In this document: positions 8,642 to 18,107 of the stretch, piece after piece
Layout: each line of letters starts with the position of its first letter
Numbering within the stretch: position 1 is the first letter of the stretch
Origin: Candidatus Heimdallarchaeota archaeon
Lineage (GTDB): Archaea > Asgardarchaeota > Heimdallarchaeia > Heimdallarchaeales > Heimdallarchaeaceae
Reading direction: 5' to 3'
DNA: 64,000 bases
Assembly: GCA_030603365.1 (NCBI GenBank)
Contig: JAUVXV010000012.1
Span: forward strand, 62,001-126,000
Notes under the pieces: generated by a model
Databases searched by the model: none
Seen by the model: only the letters and a program-made list of their open reading frames with translations
What the model was told of the DNA's origin: nothing
Position numbers and translations under genes: made by a program

Positions 8642-9916
8642 ATGGAAGAAGAGATTAATATTGATCCATGGCGGATGGCCATAAAACAACTTGATAAAGT
8701 TGGTAAGATTCTTAATATTGATGAAAACATACTCAAACGCCTGAGATATCCTGTTAGGATTATTGAAACTAATTTTCCTGTAGTTATGGATGACGGGAGA
8801 GTTGAGATTTTTACTGGGTTCAGAGTTCATCATAATGAAAACCTTCCAAATAAGGGAGGAATTAGATACAGTCCTGATGTTACAAAAGAAGAAGTGATGG
8901 CCTTAGCTTTTTGGATGACTTTCAAATGTGCAATAGTCGGACTTCCCTATTCAGGTGCTAAAGGTGGAGTCATCTGTAATCCTCGAGAACTATCAGTAAA
9001 AGAATTAGAAAAGATTACACGAAGATACACTCATCAGATGATTAATGTTTTTAATCCTAGAAGTGACATTCCTGCTCCTGATATTAATACTTCAGCTAGA
9101 GAAATGGCTTGGATCTATGATACTTATAGTATGTGGGGAGGACATTCAGCTCTTGGTGTTGTTACTGGTAAACCTGTTGAATTAGGTGGTTCTCTGGGTA
9201 GAGCTTCAGCAACTGGACGAGGAGTTTTCTTTATTACTCGTCAAGCATTGCAAAAATTAGGAATTCCGATGGAAGGAGTAACAATAGCTGTTCAAGGTTT
9301 TGGAAATGTAGGTTCATGGTTTGCAAGAATTATCGCAGAACATGGAGCTAAAGTTGTTGCAGTTTCTGATTGGAAAGGTGGAATTTACAACGAGAATGGA
9401 TTTGATGTTGAGGATCTATACAAGTATGTTTTTGAAAATCCTGAGAATGAAAACAAGTCTGTTACGGGATATACAAAAATCACAAAGGAAATAACTAATG
9501 AAGAATTATTTGGACTAGAAGTTGATATTCTTGCTCCTTGTGCAATTGAAAGTGTAATTACTAAATATAACGCTGAGAATGTTAAAGCAAAGATCATTGC
9601 TGAAGGTGCAAATGGTCCCACTACTCCTGGTGCTGATGAGATTCTTATGAAAAATAACGTACTAGTTTTACCTGACATTCTCGCAAATGCAGGTGGAGTA
9701 ACTGTTAGTTACTTTGAATGGGTTCAAGGTAATGATGCTCTTTTCTGGACAGAAGAAGAGGTCAACTCTAAACTAGAAGAGATCATGACTCGAGCTTTCG
9801 ATAGTGTCTTTGAATATGCAGATGAATGTTGTACTCAAGATATGAGAACAGCTGCTTATGCTATTGCTTTGGAAAGATTAGTTAAGCAATACGAATTAAG
9901 AGGAATTTATCCTTAG
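8642..9916 (+). CDS. gdhA: Glutamate dehydrogenase
   Basis: The 424-residue product is a hexameric-type Glu/Leu/Phe/Val dehydrogenase. Visible landmarks are KGGIRYSP (71-78), the substrate lysine in MTFK (K95), the catalytic lysine in GLPYSGAKGG (K107), PAPDINT with the catalytic Asp (D147), and the dinucleotide fold VQGFGNVGSW (about 217-226). It interconverts glutamate with 2-oxoglutarate and ammonia. The gene stands alone; the ATG has no Shine-Dalgarno and an AT-rich GTTAAATTAG about 27 bases upstream fits a leaderless transcript. It ends at a hairpin followed by a T-run. Coenzyme preference cannot be read with confidence. Confidence 0.95.
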   Translation: MEEEINIDPWRMAIKQLDKVGKILNIDENILKRLRYPVRIIETNFPVVMDDGRVEIFTGFRVHHNENLPNKGGIRYSPDVTKEEVMALAFWMTFKCAIVGLPYSGAKGGVICNPRELSVKELEKITRRYTHQMINVFNPRSDIPAPDINTSAREMAWIYDTYSMWGGHSALGVVTGKPVELGGSLGRASATGRGVFFITRQALQKLGIPMEGVTIAVQGFGNVGSWFARIIAEHGAKVVAVSDWKGGIYNENGFDVEDLYKYVFENPENENKSVTGYTKITKEITNEELFGLEVDILAPCAIESVITKYNAENVKAKIIAEGANGPTTPGADEILMKNNVLVLPDILANAGGVTVSYFEWVQGNDALFWTEEEVNSKLEEIMTRAFDSVFEYADECCTQDMRTAAYAIALERLVKQYELRGIYP

Positions 9917-9938
9917 ACAATTTACAAATTAAAAATAG

Positions 9939-9961
9939 AAGCAAGTTTTACTTGCTTTTTT
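9939..9961. terminator. Hairpin terminator between convergent genes
   Basis: AAGCAAG and CTTGCTT form a perfect inverted repeat with a very short T/A loop, followed by a run of six T. It lies between the end of gdhA and the end of the convergent ZIP gene and can act for both strands. Confidence 0.55.
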
Positions 9962-9976
9962 CATCTTATTTTTTCC

Positions 9977-10810
9977 TCACGTTACTGGACTCGTAAATAG
10001 TGTTTCTAATAATGGTTCAATGAAGTTATCAAGGAACATCATTATTACAAAACCTGCAATTACACCATAGGTTACAAGTCTTGCATATTCTTTTCCATGC
10101 GTTTCTGGAATAATCTCATCTACTACAACGAAAATCATAGCTCCTGCTGCAAATGCCATTCCAAAACCAAGGAAGAATTGTGTAGTTGATACAGCAGCAA
10201 CACCAATAACTGCACCAAGTGGTTCTACAAGACCTGTTAGTGATGCAATCATGAAAGCTTTCTTTTTTGAATAACCTTCTCGGAGCAGAGGCATTGCAAC
10301 AGCTGTTCCCTCTGGAATATTTTGAAGACCTATAGCAATAGCTACAACGGTACCTCCAGAAACATCTCCATTCCCATAACTTACTCCAACCGCGAGTCCT
10401 TCGGGAAAGTTATGTATTGTAATTGCTATAATAAACAACCAAGTAGCTGCTAGTCTTTTGCTAACTTTTCCTTCTGGTCCTGCAATAAAGTGTTCATGGG
10501 GTGCCCACTTATCAATAATATCTATAAAAACCACACCTACTATTACTCCTAATGAAACTATCCATATATTATCTAAAATGAAAGGTTTTTCTCCTATTTC
10601 TATAGGATCAAGATTTAGAGCTGGGACAAGTAAACTGAAGGCAGAAGCTGCAAGCATTACTCCAGCTGCAAAACCTAACAGAAGGTCCAATGTTTTATTA
10701 CTTATATCTTTCTTAAAAAATACAGGAAGTGCACCTATAGCTGTGGATAATCCAGCCCCTAAAGAAGCTCCTGTTCCTATTAGTATTATTTGCCAGAGTT
10801 CAAATGCCAT
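9977..10810 (-). CDS. ZIP-family divalent metal transporter
   Basis: The product (277 residues) has eight hydrophobic segments and the two ZIP signature helices: HNFPEGLAVG (about 133-142) and QNIPEGTAVA (about 163-172), whose His/Asn/Glu residues form the binuclear metal site, plus DEIIPE near the C-terminus. It resembles the ZupT/GufA branch, which takes up zinc and other divalent metals. I place the start at the ATG at 10810, because the 21 residues upstream are not conserved-looking and the ATG gives the usual short N-terminus; an ATG at 10873 also exists. It is convergent with gdhA and divergent from the hydrolase gene at 10970. Confidence 0.9.
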   Translation of the reverse strand: MAFELWQIILIGTGASLGAGLSTAIGALPVFFKKDISNKTLDLLLGFAAGVMLAASAFSLLVPALNLDPIEIGEKPFILDNIWIVSLGVIVGVVFIDIIDKWAPHEHFIAGPEGKVSKRLAATWLFIIAITIHNFPEGLAVGVSYGNGDVSGGTVVAIAIGLQNIPEGTAVAMPLLREGYSKKKAFMIASLTGLVEPLGAVIGVAAVSTTQFFLGFGMAFAAGAMIFVVVDEIIPETHGKEYARLVTYGVIAGFVIMMFLDNFIEPLLETLFTSPVT

Positions 10811-10969
10811 GGTAATATCTCTTGATTCAATAAATTTACTCAATTTAATAATCTTATGTAGAAACAAAATCACTAGAGTGTGCCTTTATACACATGAAAC
10901 TTTTATATCCTTAGGTTTTCATTTGATTAATTTTATAAGTGTTTTATGGTTACTAGTTAGTTGAGAGGC

Positions 10970-11890
10970 ATGTTGAATATAAAAGAACCCACTTCTGAGC
11001 AAATGGAGGATTTGTTTGTCTATGATCCATTTGTAGAAAAACGTACTTCAGTACGTATTAGAAGAGCTGGTTCTTGGTATAACATTAGTCTTATCGATAT
11101 CAACGATAATCCACTTTATGATTACACTTTAATCTGTGTACATGGGTGGGGTTCATCCTGTTTAAATTACAGGTTCTTAATGAAATTTCTAAGTCCCTAT
11201 TTTAGGGTAATTGCATATGATTTGAAAGGTCACGGTGAATCTGATAAGGATGAAGACAACTATGATTTGGGGATGTTTACGGAGGAATTAGCTCAAGTGA
11301 TTGATCATATCCAACCAGAAAATCTCGTTCTTGTTGGACATTCGATGGGAACCGCAATAATAATGAATTATCTATCATTAAATAGAAAAAGAGTAAAAAC
11401 AGCTGTTATGTTATCAGGTGCAATAAATTTCAGAGAACCTTTTCCGAAGATTATTCCTTGGTTAATATTTCGAATGGATGAAAAAATAAAAAGATTATTA
11501 GTTTCTTTTGCAATGTCTATGTCGAGTTCGAAAAGTGTTCCAACAGAGTTGAAAGACATTATTAAGGAGCAAGTTGATAGAATACCTTACCATGTCATGA
11601 GAAAATCTTTACTAAATACCGTTTATACTTGGAAGAGAGCAGAAAATCTACGGAAAATTAAAACACCAGTACTGTTTATGGTTGGTGAAAAAGACATACT
11701 AACAAAAATCAAACATTCAATTGAGCTAAGTGCTCTATTACCGAATTCAAGATTGGTAATCTTACCTGAAACGAAGCATGATATACTAATAGATAAAGGT
11801 GTAGAAGTTTCTAATCTAATCAGAGAATTCGTTGAATTTCAAATAGATTTAGAAAATATAAAAGGAATGGAATATTCACCATTCCATTGA
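10970..11890 (+). CDS. Alpha/beta hydrolase
   Basis: The 306-residue product is a classical alpha/beta hydrolase with an oxyanion motif HGWGS (about 58-62), a nucleophile elbow GHSMG (Ser about 125), an acid residue in VGEKDILT (about 240) and the catalytic His in ETKHDIL (about 268). No signal peptide is seen. The substrate is not identifiable; the family includes esterases, lipases and haloperoxidase-like enzymes. The ATG at 10970 is preferred to a TTG at 10961. A TTTTATATCC sequence about 70 bases upstream may be the promoter. The 3' end overlaps the convergent interrupted acyltransferase gene by 15 bases. Confidence 0.82.
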   Translation: MLNIKEPTSEQMEDLFVYDPFVEKRTSVRIRRAGSWYNISLIDINDNPLYDYTLICVHGWGSSCLNYRFLMKFLSPYFRVIAYDLKGHGESDKDEDNYDLGMFTEELAQVIDHIQPENLVLVGHSMGTAIIMNYLSLNRKRVKTAVMLSGAINFREPFPKIIPWLIFRMDEKIKRLLVSFAMSMSSSKSVPTELKDIIKEQVDRIPYHVMRKSLLNTVYTWKRAENLRKIKTPVLFMVGEKDILTKIKHSIELSALLPNSRLVILPETKHDILIDKGVEVSNLIREFVEFQIDLENIKGMEYSPFH

Positions 11891-13510
11891 AAACGGTTCT
11901 TTTCCTCTAATCATTTGCACTATATCATGTATTACTCCTACAAAAAGTAAACCACCTGTAACTAAGTATATGAAACCAAATTTCTTCTTCTTGATGTAGA
12001 ATCTGTGCATTCCTAGAAATCCCAAAAAAATACAGAGTATTAATGCTGATGTTCTATAAACTTCCTCGCTCTTATAGTTTATCCACTCTGTTTTATTCAT
12101 TATTAAGTCTACATTCAATCTTTGAGAAACATCTCTTTTTGAACCTATTTTTGAGAATCTTATAATTAGCCATTCAAATGAAAATTTGAAATTAACTTTA
12201 CTCCATAATTTGATTAACAGATGATATGCGAATAAAATATAGAAACATAACAGAAGAACAAAACCTTCTTGTCCATAAGGTAATTTATCAGTCACAAGAT
12301 TCACATCAATTAGTATAATACTAATCAACCATCTAGGAAATAAAGAAAATATCTGCAATGTATAAACTGATAAAGCTACTAAACCCCATAATCTCATAAG
12401 ACGAACTATCCTTCTATTAGCAAATTTCTGTGGATTCCCCCTGTATTCTACCTTATAAAGTAGCAAGAAAATAACTCCTATCCACACTCCCAGTACTATA
12501 AGAAAATAAGTTATGAAAGGTCTTGAATAGCTAAAATCAAATTCAAATCCCATAGCTATCAAAATAGCTCCTATAGCGATAAAAACAAATGAAGCTATCC
12601 CTCCATAGAATAGAAATCGTTTAGGGGGTTTGTCTTTTGCTAATGCTGTACCTATCAAAGCACCTGCAAAGGATGCAGCTAGAAATGGGAATAGAGGTTC
12701 CAAATCCCCTGCTAATAGAGTAAAGAAACTTGATTTGAACGTTCCTACTTTATATTGATCAAATGAATTAGGCCATCTAAATTCAGTATAGAAATCTCTA
12801 CGCGTAGACATTTCAGAGAAGAAATTTAAATCATAATAACCTCCCCAATGCATCCCATCTACCCAATTCCAGATAAAAGGACTTGCAATAATCACAACTA
12901 CTGTCAAGATTGCGTAAATGATTATGTTTCTCTTAAGTTTCTTAAAACCATTTTTTCGAATTAGAAGGAAGTGAACAAGTGCATTAATAATCATACACCA
13001 TCCTATGGTGTGTAAAGTTTCCATCATGAAGAATGATCTACCAACGAAAATATTAATGAATCTTGAATATGCCCAATTTCCAGATCTTAAAGCTGAACCA
13101 AAATAGCCATAATAACCAATCAAACCATCTGTTAAGGCTGCAGCAACAAGAACACCAACTCCAGTAAGTAATTGTTTTACTAAGATTTGAACAGGATTAT
13201 TTCCTTTTGATGCACTTTTTGACATGGCTAGAGCATTAACAATTGCAGAGATGATTAGAAAATAACCTGCCCAACCTGTAAAAAATGCTAGAAGCAATAC
13301 ACTAAGGATTATTAAGATATTTTTTTGCAAGAGCTGATCAAGATTTGTAGCCCAGCTTATATTGTACATATGCTAAATTGAATGGAAGAAAACCATCATA
13401 AAAATTGCTAGACCTCTTTGAAAATCTAAACTAACAATTCTTCTCATTACACTTGCACCAGAAAGTTCAGCTCCTTCAATAGATTTCTTTGTATTTGTTA
13501 CTGTAGACAT
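11876..13510 (-). pseudogene. Membrane acyltransferase-like protein with C-terminal TM2 domain, interrupted by an in-frame TAG
   Basis: The frame opens at ATG 13510 behind an AGGTG ribosome-binding site and a TATA-like ATATTTATATTTC about 45 bases upstream. It reads 45 codons ending in RIVSLDFQRGLAIFMMVFF plus HSI, then meets TAG at 13373-13375, and continues in the same frame as HMYNISW for 498 more codons. The N-terminal RIxSLDxxRGLAIxxMVxxH block is the hallmark of HGSNAT/DUF1624/DUF418-type membrane acyltransferases, so the stop lies inside the conserved first helix. Downstream are about ten further membrane helices and, at the C-terminus, a TM2 domain (GFLGMHRFYI). It is probably a recent nonsense mutation or a sequencing error; readthrough is possible. 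An ATG two codons after the stop could give a truncated product lacking the first helix. Confidence 0.75.
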
Positions 13511-13600
13511 TTTTACACCTTTTACTAATTAATAAAGAAGATTTAGACCAAATGAAATATAAATATTTTGGACAAAAGTCTCAAAATATATTCGAATATC

Positions 13601-13608
13601 TTTAAATA
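13601..13608 (+). promoter_or_regulatory. TATA box of the tldD gene
   Basis: TTTAAATA is centred about 27 bases before the ATG at 13631. This fits a leaderless archaeal transcript and is the reason for choosing 13631 as the TldD start. Confidence 0.55.
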
Positions 13609-13630
13609 CAGCTCATCTATGATTTTGCAC

Positions 13631-15079
13631 ATGCCTACGGACCCTTATGATTTAGTAGAAAAAGCAATTGATGAAGGTCAGAAATTAGAAGCTGACTATA
13701 TTGAAGCAAGACTCGTATCCACAAATGCTAATACTAGTATTCTAAAGAACGGTGTTCCAGAATTAGGGGGGATAATTCGCAGCAAAGGAATAGGTATAAG
13801 AGTTCTAAAAGATGGTGGAGTGGGTTTTGCTAGCTTTAACGAAATGACAAAAGATGAAATGAATATAGCAGTTGCTTTTGCCACAAAAATGGCTGAAGCT
13901 TCAGGTAAGAGAAGAGAGAAGAAGATTTTGTTTAGCGAAGAAGATATTCATGAAGCTAAATTCCAAGCTATTGGTAAGAGTGGCAAAAGACCTTTGGAAG
14001 TAAACCCAGAAGAAAAAATCAATAGGCTAATGGATATAGATAAGCTTCTTGCCGAACTTAAAACAGATGCCATTATTCCTTTCAGATTTTTCCAGATGAA
14101 TGATCAAACCATTGAAAAATATATCCTTACAAATGAAGGAGCTAAAATAGAAAGTGAAATAGATTTAATTCAACTCTTTGGGATTATAGTTGCAGTAAAC
14201 CCCACTACTGGTTCAAAAGAACAATTGATGGTACAGAAAGGTAAAGCTGGAGGGTTTGAATCTCTTGATTATTGGAATATTGAGGATTATTTAGTTAAGG
14301 AAGCAACTACTCTAGGTAAGATTGTTACCGAATCAAAAGAAGCACCTACTGGAACTATTGATTATGTTGTTGGACCAAATGTTATAGGAATTATGTGTCA
14401 TGAGAACACAGGTCATCCTTCTGAAGCAGATAGAATTCTTGGGAGAGAAGGAGCTCAAGCTGGAGAAAGCTACTTGAATGAAGAAATGATTGGAGAGAAA
14501 ATCGGATCTGAACATGTTACCATAATTGATGACCCAACACTAGAAGGATCTTATGGGTATTATCTCTATGATGATGAAGGAGTAAAAGCGAGTCCAAGAT
14601 ATTTACATAGAAAAGGAGTTTTTGATGAGATGTTGCATAATCGTGAAAGTGCAGCATTTATGGGTACTAATAGTACTGCAGCTGCAAGAGCGATTGGGTT
14701 TAATAGAGAACCTATACCAAGAATGGCTAATACTTACCTAGAACCTGGAAATTTCGAATTTGATGAATTAATTGAAGATGTTAAGCTAGGTGTTTTGATG
14801 CACAATTTTACAGAATGGAATATTGATGATAGACGTTATCAGTCTAAATATGTTGGTCTAGAAGCATATTTGATTGAAAATGGTGAAGTGAAACATCTTG
14901 TTAGACGTCCTGTTGTTGAGACGACAACACCCAAACTTTGGGGTAGTGTAGATGCTGTTGCGAAAAAGGATTTATTGGAATTTGATGCTGCAACATGCGG
15001 TAAAGGCGATCCGATGCAAGGGGCACCTGTTTACCATGGAGGATCGTTTATGCGAATTCGTAATGTGGAGGTAAGGTGA
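13631..15079 (+). CDS. tldD: TldD family metalloprotease
   Basis: The product (482 residues from ATG 13631) is the catalytic member of the TldD/TldE pair. It carries the zinc-binding HExxxH motif in CHENTGHPSEAD (His about 257, Glu 258, His 262) and the family's C-terminal GGSFMRIRNVEV ending. TldD/TldE form a heterodimer that cleaves small or unfolded peptides in a groove; in bacteria they process microcin B17 and CcdA. The start is set by a TATA box at 13601; ATG 13619 and TTG 13568 are alternatives. The next gene, tldE, starts 4 bases after its stop, and AAGGTGAT spanning the junction is the ribosome-binding site. Confidence 0.93.
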   Translation: MPTDPYDLVEKAIDEGQKLEADYIEARLVSTNANTSILKNGVPELGGIIRSKGIGIRVLKDGGVGFASFNEMTKDEMNIAVAFATKMAEASGKRREKKILFSEEDIHEAKFQAIGKSGKRPLEVNPEEKINRLMDIDKLLAELKTDAIIPFRFFQMNDQTIEKYILTNEGAKIESEIDLIQLFGIIVAVNPTTGSKEQLMVQKGKAGGFESLDYWNIEDYLVKEATTLGKIVTESKEAPTGTIDYVVGPNVIGIMCHENTGHPSEADRILGREGAQAGESYLNEEMIGEKIGSEHVTIIDDPTLEGSYGYYLYDDEGVKASPRYLHRKGVFDEMLHNRESAAFMGTNSTAAARAIGFNREPIPRMANTYLEPGNFEFDELIEDVKLGVLMHNFTEWNIDDRRYQSKYVGLEAYLIENGEVKHLVRRPVVETTTPKLWGSVDAVAKKDLLEFDAATCGKGDPMQGAPVYHGGSFMRIRNVEVR

Positions 15080-15083
15080 TAGA

Positions 15084-16436
15084 ATGCCAGAAAAAGTTAA
15101 TATTAAAAAAATTGTTCAAGCAACAGTTGACAAACTTGTAACCTTGGGGTTTGATGACCACTCAATACTTGCAGAAAGAAGTAACACTTCTCAAATTCGT
15201 TTTGCAGATAATCAGATTACGATTGTTAAAAATTGGGCTTCATTAGAGCTAGCAGTTTTTGCTGTTAAAGATAATAAAACTGTTGTTATTCAACTTGAAA
15301 ATCTGTCTGATGATATTATAAATTCATCACTTGAATCATTGAAGATTCTGGCTAATTCTTTACCCCCTAATCAGAATTATTTAGGGATATCAGATGGACC
15401 TTTCAGTTATCCAACTATTGACAATATGTTCGATTCTGAATTCTTAGATTTCCATGATAAAGCCCTTGATAATGTTCAAGCTGCAATTAATGCAGCTGAA
15501 GCTGAAGGAGCAAAAAGATCTGCTGGAGTACTATTATGGGAAGCTAAAGAAAATAAACTAGTTTCATCCAAAGGAGCAGTTGCTTCTGAAAATACTTCTC
15601 GATTTGAATTTAGTATTCGTTCATTTGTTGATGCTAAAAGTTCAGGAGCAAGTGTTGAAGTTGGAAGATTATCTTCCAAAGTTGATTTTGAAAGAGCAGG
15701 AATGGAAGCAGGAAAAATAGCTAAGATGTCTATCGGAGGACAAAACGGTAAACCAGGCAAGTATAATGTTGTTCTTTCTCCTAAAGTTGCAGCTGATATT
15801 GTAGCAGCTTCACCAGGAGCAGCAAATCCATTTATGGTCGAAATAGGTTTATCATGGCTTAAAGATAAAATAGGTGAAAATATCGCTCCTGAATTTGTGA
15901 CTGTTTATGATGATGCGTTATTACCGAATGGTTTGGGTTCTAGATCATTTGACGAGGAGGGGCATCCTACAGGTAGAAACATAATAGTTGAAAATGGTAT
16001 TCTCAAAGGTTTTATTCATAACACCTCGACTGCTCGTAAAGCAGGAACTACAAGTACAGGAAACGCTGGATTAGTTATGCCTCAAAATAGTAACATCTAC
16101 TTTGAGCCTGGAGAACATTCCTTTGAGGAAATTCTGGAGATATCAAAAGACAAACCTACACTGTATATAACAAATAATTGGTATACCCGATTTACTAGCT
16201 ATGCAGATGGCATATTTTCAACTATCCCTAGAGATGGAATGTTTCTAATAGAAAATGGACAGATTTCTAAACCTGTTAGAGAATTACGAATTAGTGATAA
16301 TATGAATACCATTTTTAAGAACATCAAAGCTTTAGGGAAAGATATTAAACAAATAAAAAGCTGGGAAGTTGCTACACCAACATATATTCCTCATGTTCTA
16401 CTTGAGGATATTAATATATCATCAGCAACATCCTAA
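15084..16436 (+). CDS. pmbA: TldE/PmbA family protein, partner of TldD
   Basis: The 450-residue product is a TldE/PmbA-type protein lacking the HExxxH motif, as expected for the non-catalytic partner. Family segments include RFADNQITIVKNW near the N-terminus, NVVLSPKVAADIV in the middle and SRSFDEEGHPTGRNIIVENG followed by GFIHNTSTARKAG. It is co-transcribed with tldD (4-base gap, shared AGGTGAT signal) and presumably forms the heterodimeric peptidase in the cytosol. The two genes ending together before a T-rich stretch make a self-contained operon. Confidence 0.92.
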   Translation: MPEKVNIKKIVQATVDKLVTLGFDDHSILAERSNTSQIRFADNQITIVKNWASLELAVFAVKDNKTVVIQLENLSDDIINSSLESLKILANSLPPNQNYLGISDGPFSYPTIDNMFDSEFLDFHDKALDNVQAAINAAEAEGAKRSAGVLLWEAKENKLVSSKGAVASENTSRFEFSIRSFVDAKSSGASVEVGRLSSKVDFERAGMEAGKIAKMSIGGQNGKPGKYNVVLSPKVAADIVAASPGAANPFMVEIGLSWLKDKIGENIAPEFVTVYDDALLPNGLGSRSFDEEGHPTGRNIIVENGILKGFIHNTSTARKAGTTSTGNAGLVMPQNSNIYFEPGEHSFEEILEISKDKPTLYITNNWYTRFTSYADGIFSTIPRDGMFLIENGQISKPVRELRISDNMNTIFKNIKALGKDIKQIKSWEVATPTYIPHVLLEDINISSATS

Positions 16437-16456
16437 TTCTTTTTATTTTTTCTCTT

Positions 16457-17158
16457 TTACGAAATCCACCAAGGACCTTCATTTGAAAGGAATAGTATAG
16501 GTTGACCTGTTGCTAAGCACAGTATTTGTCTTTCGAAAGTTGTCCCTGATCCTGCTAGAGGTGCATAAATATCTCCAATTCTAACATATTGAGTAATAAG
16601 AATAGAGGTAGAGTTTTGACTGTAAACGTAGTCAAATATTTCTGGTATTCCCCAATCATCTGGATGGTAATAATTTGATACTGTTGAATTGGCATAATAA
16701 TTCATAGTTGTAAAGTTATAATAGAAGAAATAGTATGGATAGAAATTTTCTAGATCAAATAATGATAAGAATTCACTTTGGTTTACAGATGGGAAAACTG
16801 AACCTATGTAAGTAAAATTATGATGTCGCCATTCATTATCTTTGAAATCTTGAGGATCTAAAATTTCTAAGAACTCAAGTTCTCTTTCAATCAGATAACT
16901 TACATTTTGCACCATATTTTTTGAATCATTCGATAGCATATCAAAATAGAAATCTTGACCAGTAATATTCTCAATTGAATAAAGTAATGGGAGATACATA
17001 TCATCTGGAGTATTTCTAATAATAAGACTTGTAAAACGTGTAGGATCTATTTCATACTCATTTTCTTCAGGAGTATAAGGATAGTAAACTAATAATAATG
17101 TTAAAGTTAAAGCAATTGCGCAAGTAGCTGCTATTGAGATAATTAACTTATTTTTCAT
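16457..17158 (-). CDS. Membrane-anchored extracytoplasmic protein, unknown
   Basis: The 233-residue product has a basic start (MKNK) followed by one hydrophobic segment (about residues 5-26), then a soluble domain rich in Tyr, Phe, Asn and Ser with several NxT/S sequons. This is the pattern of a signal-anchored or secreted archaeal protein. No family is recognised and there is no C-terminal anchor. It lies between the tldD/tldE operon (convergent) and a second exported protein transcribed in the same direction 57 bases upstream. Confidence 0.6.
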   Translation of the reverse strand: MKNKLIISIAATCAIALTLTLLLVYYPYTPEENEYEIDPTRFTSLIIRNTPDDMYLPLLYSIENITGQDFYFDMLSNDSKNMVQNVSYLIERELEFLEILDPQDFKDNEWRHHNFTYIGSVFPSVNQSEFLSLFDLENFYPYYFFYYNFTTMNYYANSTVSNYYHPDDWGIPEIFDYVYSQNSTSILITQYVRIGDIYAPLAGSGTTFERQILCLATGQPILFLSNEGPWWIS

Positions 17159-17215
17159 TAAATAGATTAGGGGGATAAAAATAATAAGACTATTTGTGTT
17201 GATTAAAACACAATC

Positions 17216-17920
17216 TTATTTCTTTCTAAGCCTTCTAGATAGGACAACAATTGTTCCAAGTGCCAATGATATAAACAGAAAATTAATTGAGTTCAGGGTT
17301 TTGGTTGATGAATCTGTTGTTGGAGTTGTTGTTGGAGTTGGAGTTGTAAGAGGAATTTCGATATAATAATCTATAAAATTCAGTTCAATCATACTATCTG
17401 TTAAATCATTATCATAGAAATGCTCATAATATCGTTTTGTTAAACCATCTAACGGATCGATTTCCAGTTCTACGAATAAAGTATAGATATTATCTGTAAT
17501 TGTGAAGTTAACATAAAATCGTCCAAGTGGTCCATCTGTGACATTGAATAAAGTTGTTTCTGCTTCGAATACTTCACGAATAGTGGTATTTACAACACCT
17601 TCTATCTCGTATAGATGCCAAAATATAGGAAAACCTTCACCAGTGTATTTATTTCCATCTACTTTTACGCTTGCATAAACATGTCCTAGATCTTCTTCAG
17701 ATAATGGTCCAGGATACAAATCATCTTTTAAAGTGACAGTAAAATTAACACCTTCTGGAATATCCTCATAATATTCTTGGCTTATGGTTACATTCCATAC
17801 AAAAGTTGCATTTTCTACCATTTTAGATGAATAATAAAGACCGTCAGTTTGTGCATTGGAATTTGATTGAGGAACTATAAAGACAAGAAAAATAAGAATT
17901 AAGAATAGTTTTTTTCTCAT
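17216..17920 (-). CDS. Exported surface protein with C-terminal anchor, paralogue of the 27018 protein
   Basis: The product (234 residues) has a signal peptide (RKKLFLILIFLVFIVP...NA), a beta-rich domain, a Thr/Pro linker (TPTPTTTPTT) and a C-terminal membrane helix ending in RRLRKK, the archaeal cell-surface anchor pattern. I start it at ATG 17920, because the GTGAT just upstream matches the archaeal anti-Shine-Dalgarno; the frame extends to GTG 17929. Its domain is strongly similar to the 27018-27695 protein, sharing blocks such as DLYPGPLSEEDL, VKVDGNKYTGEGFP and TKRYYEHFYDND. Function unknown; no known family. Confidence 0.7.
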   Translation of the reverse strand: MRKKLFLILIFLVFIVPQSNSNAQTDGLYYSSKMVENATFVWNVTISQEYYEDIPEGVNFTVTLKDDLYPGPLSEEDLGHVYASVKVDGNKYTGEGFPIFWHLYEIEGVVNTTIREVFEAETTLFNVTDGPLGRFYVNFTITDNIYTLFVELEIDPLDGLTKRYYEHFYDNDLTDSMIELNFIDYYIEIPLTTPTPTTTPTTDSSTKTLNSINFLFISLALGTIVVLSRRLRKK

Positions 17921-18107
17921 ATTTATCACTTATTACTTCAATTGTGAATTATTATTTCTTTCTCATTTAAGTCTTACTCTTTTTTTGGATATACTAAATC
18001 CTACAAATTTAAACAAATTTTAATTCGTAATCTTTCAATATTGTAGAGCTCACATAGCATATATTCCAATTAACAAAATTCTTAAACAACCTTTTTTTGT
18101 AAAGCTT

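Noticed and set aside
10458..10964. Plus-strand frame opposite the ZIP gene
   Set aside because: It is the antisense of the conserved ZIP coding sequence and has no family features.
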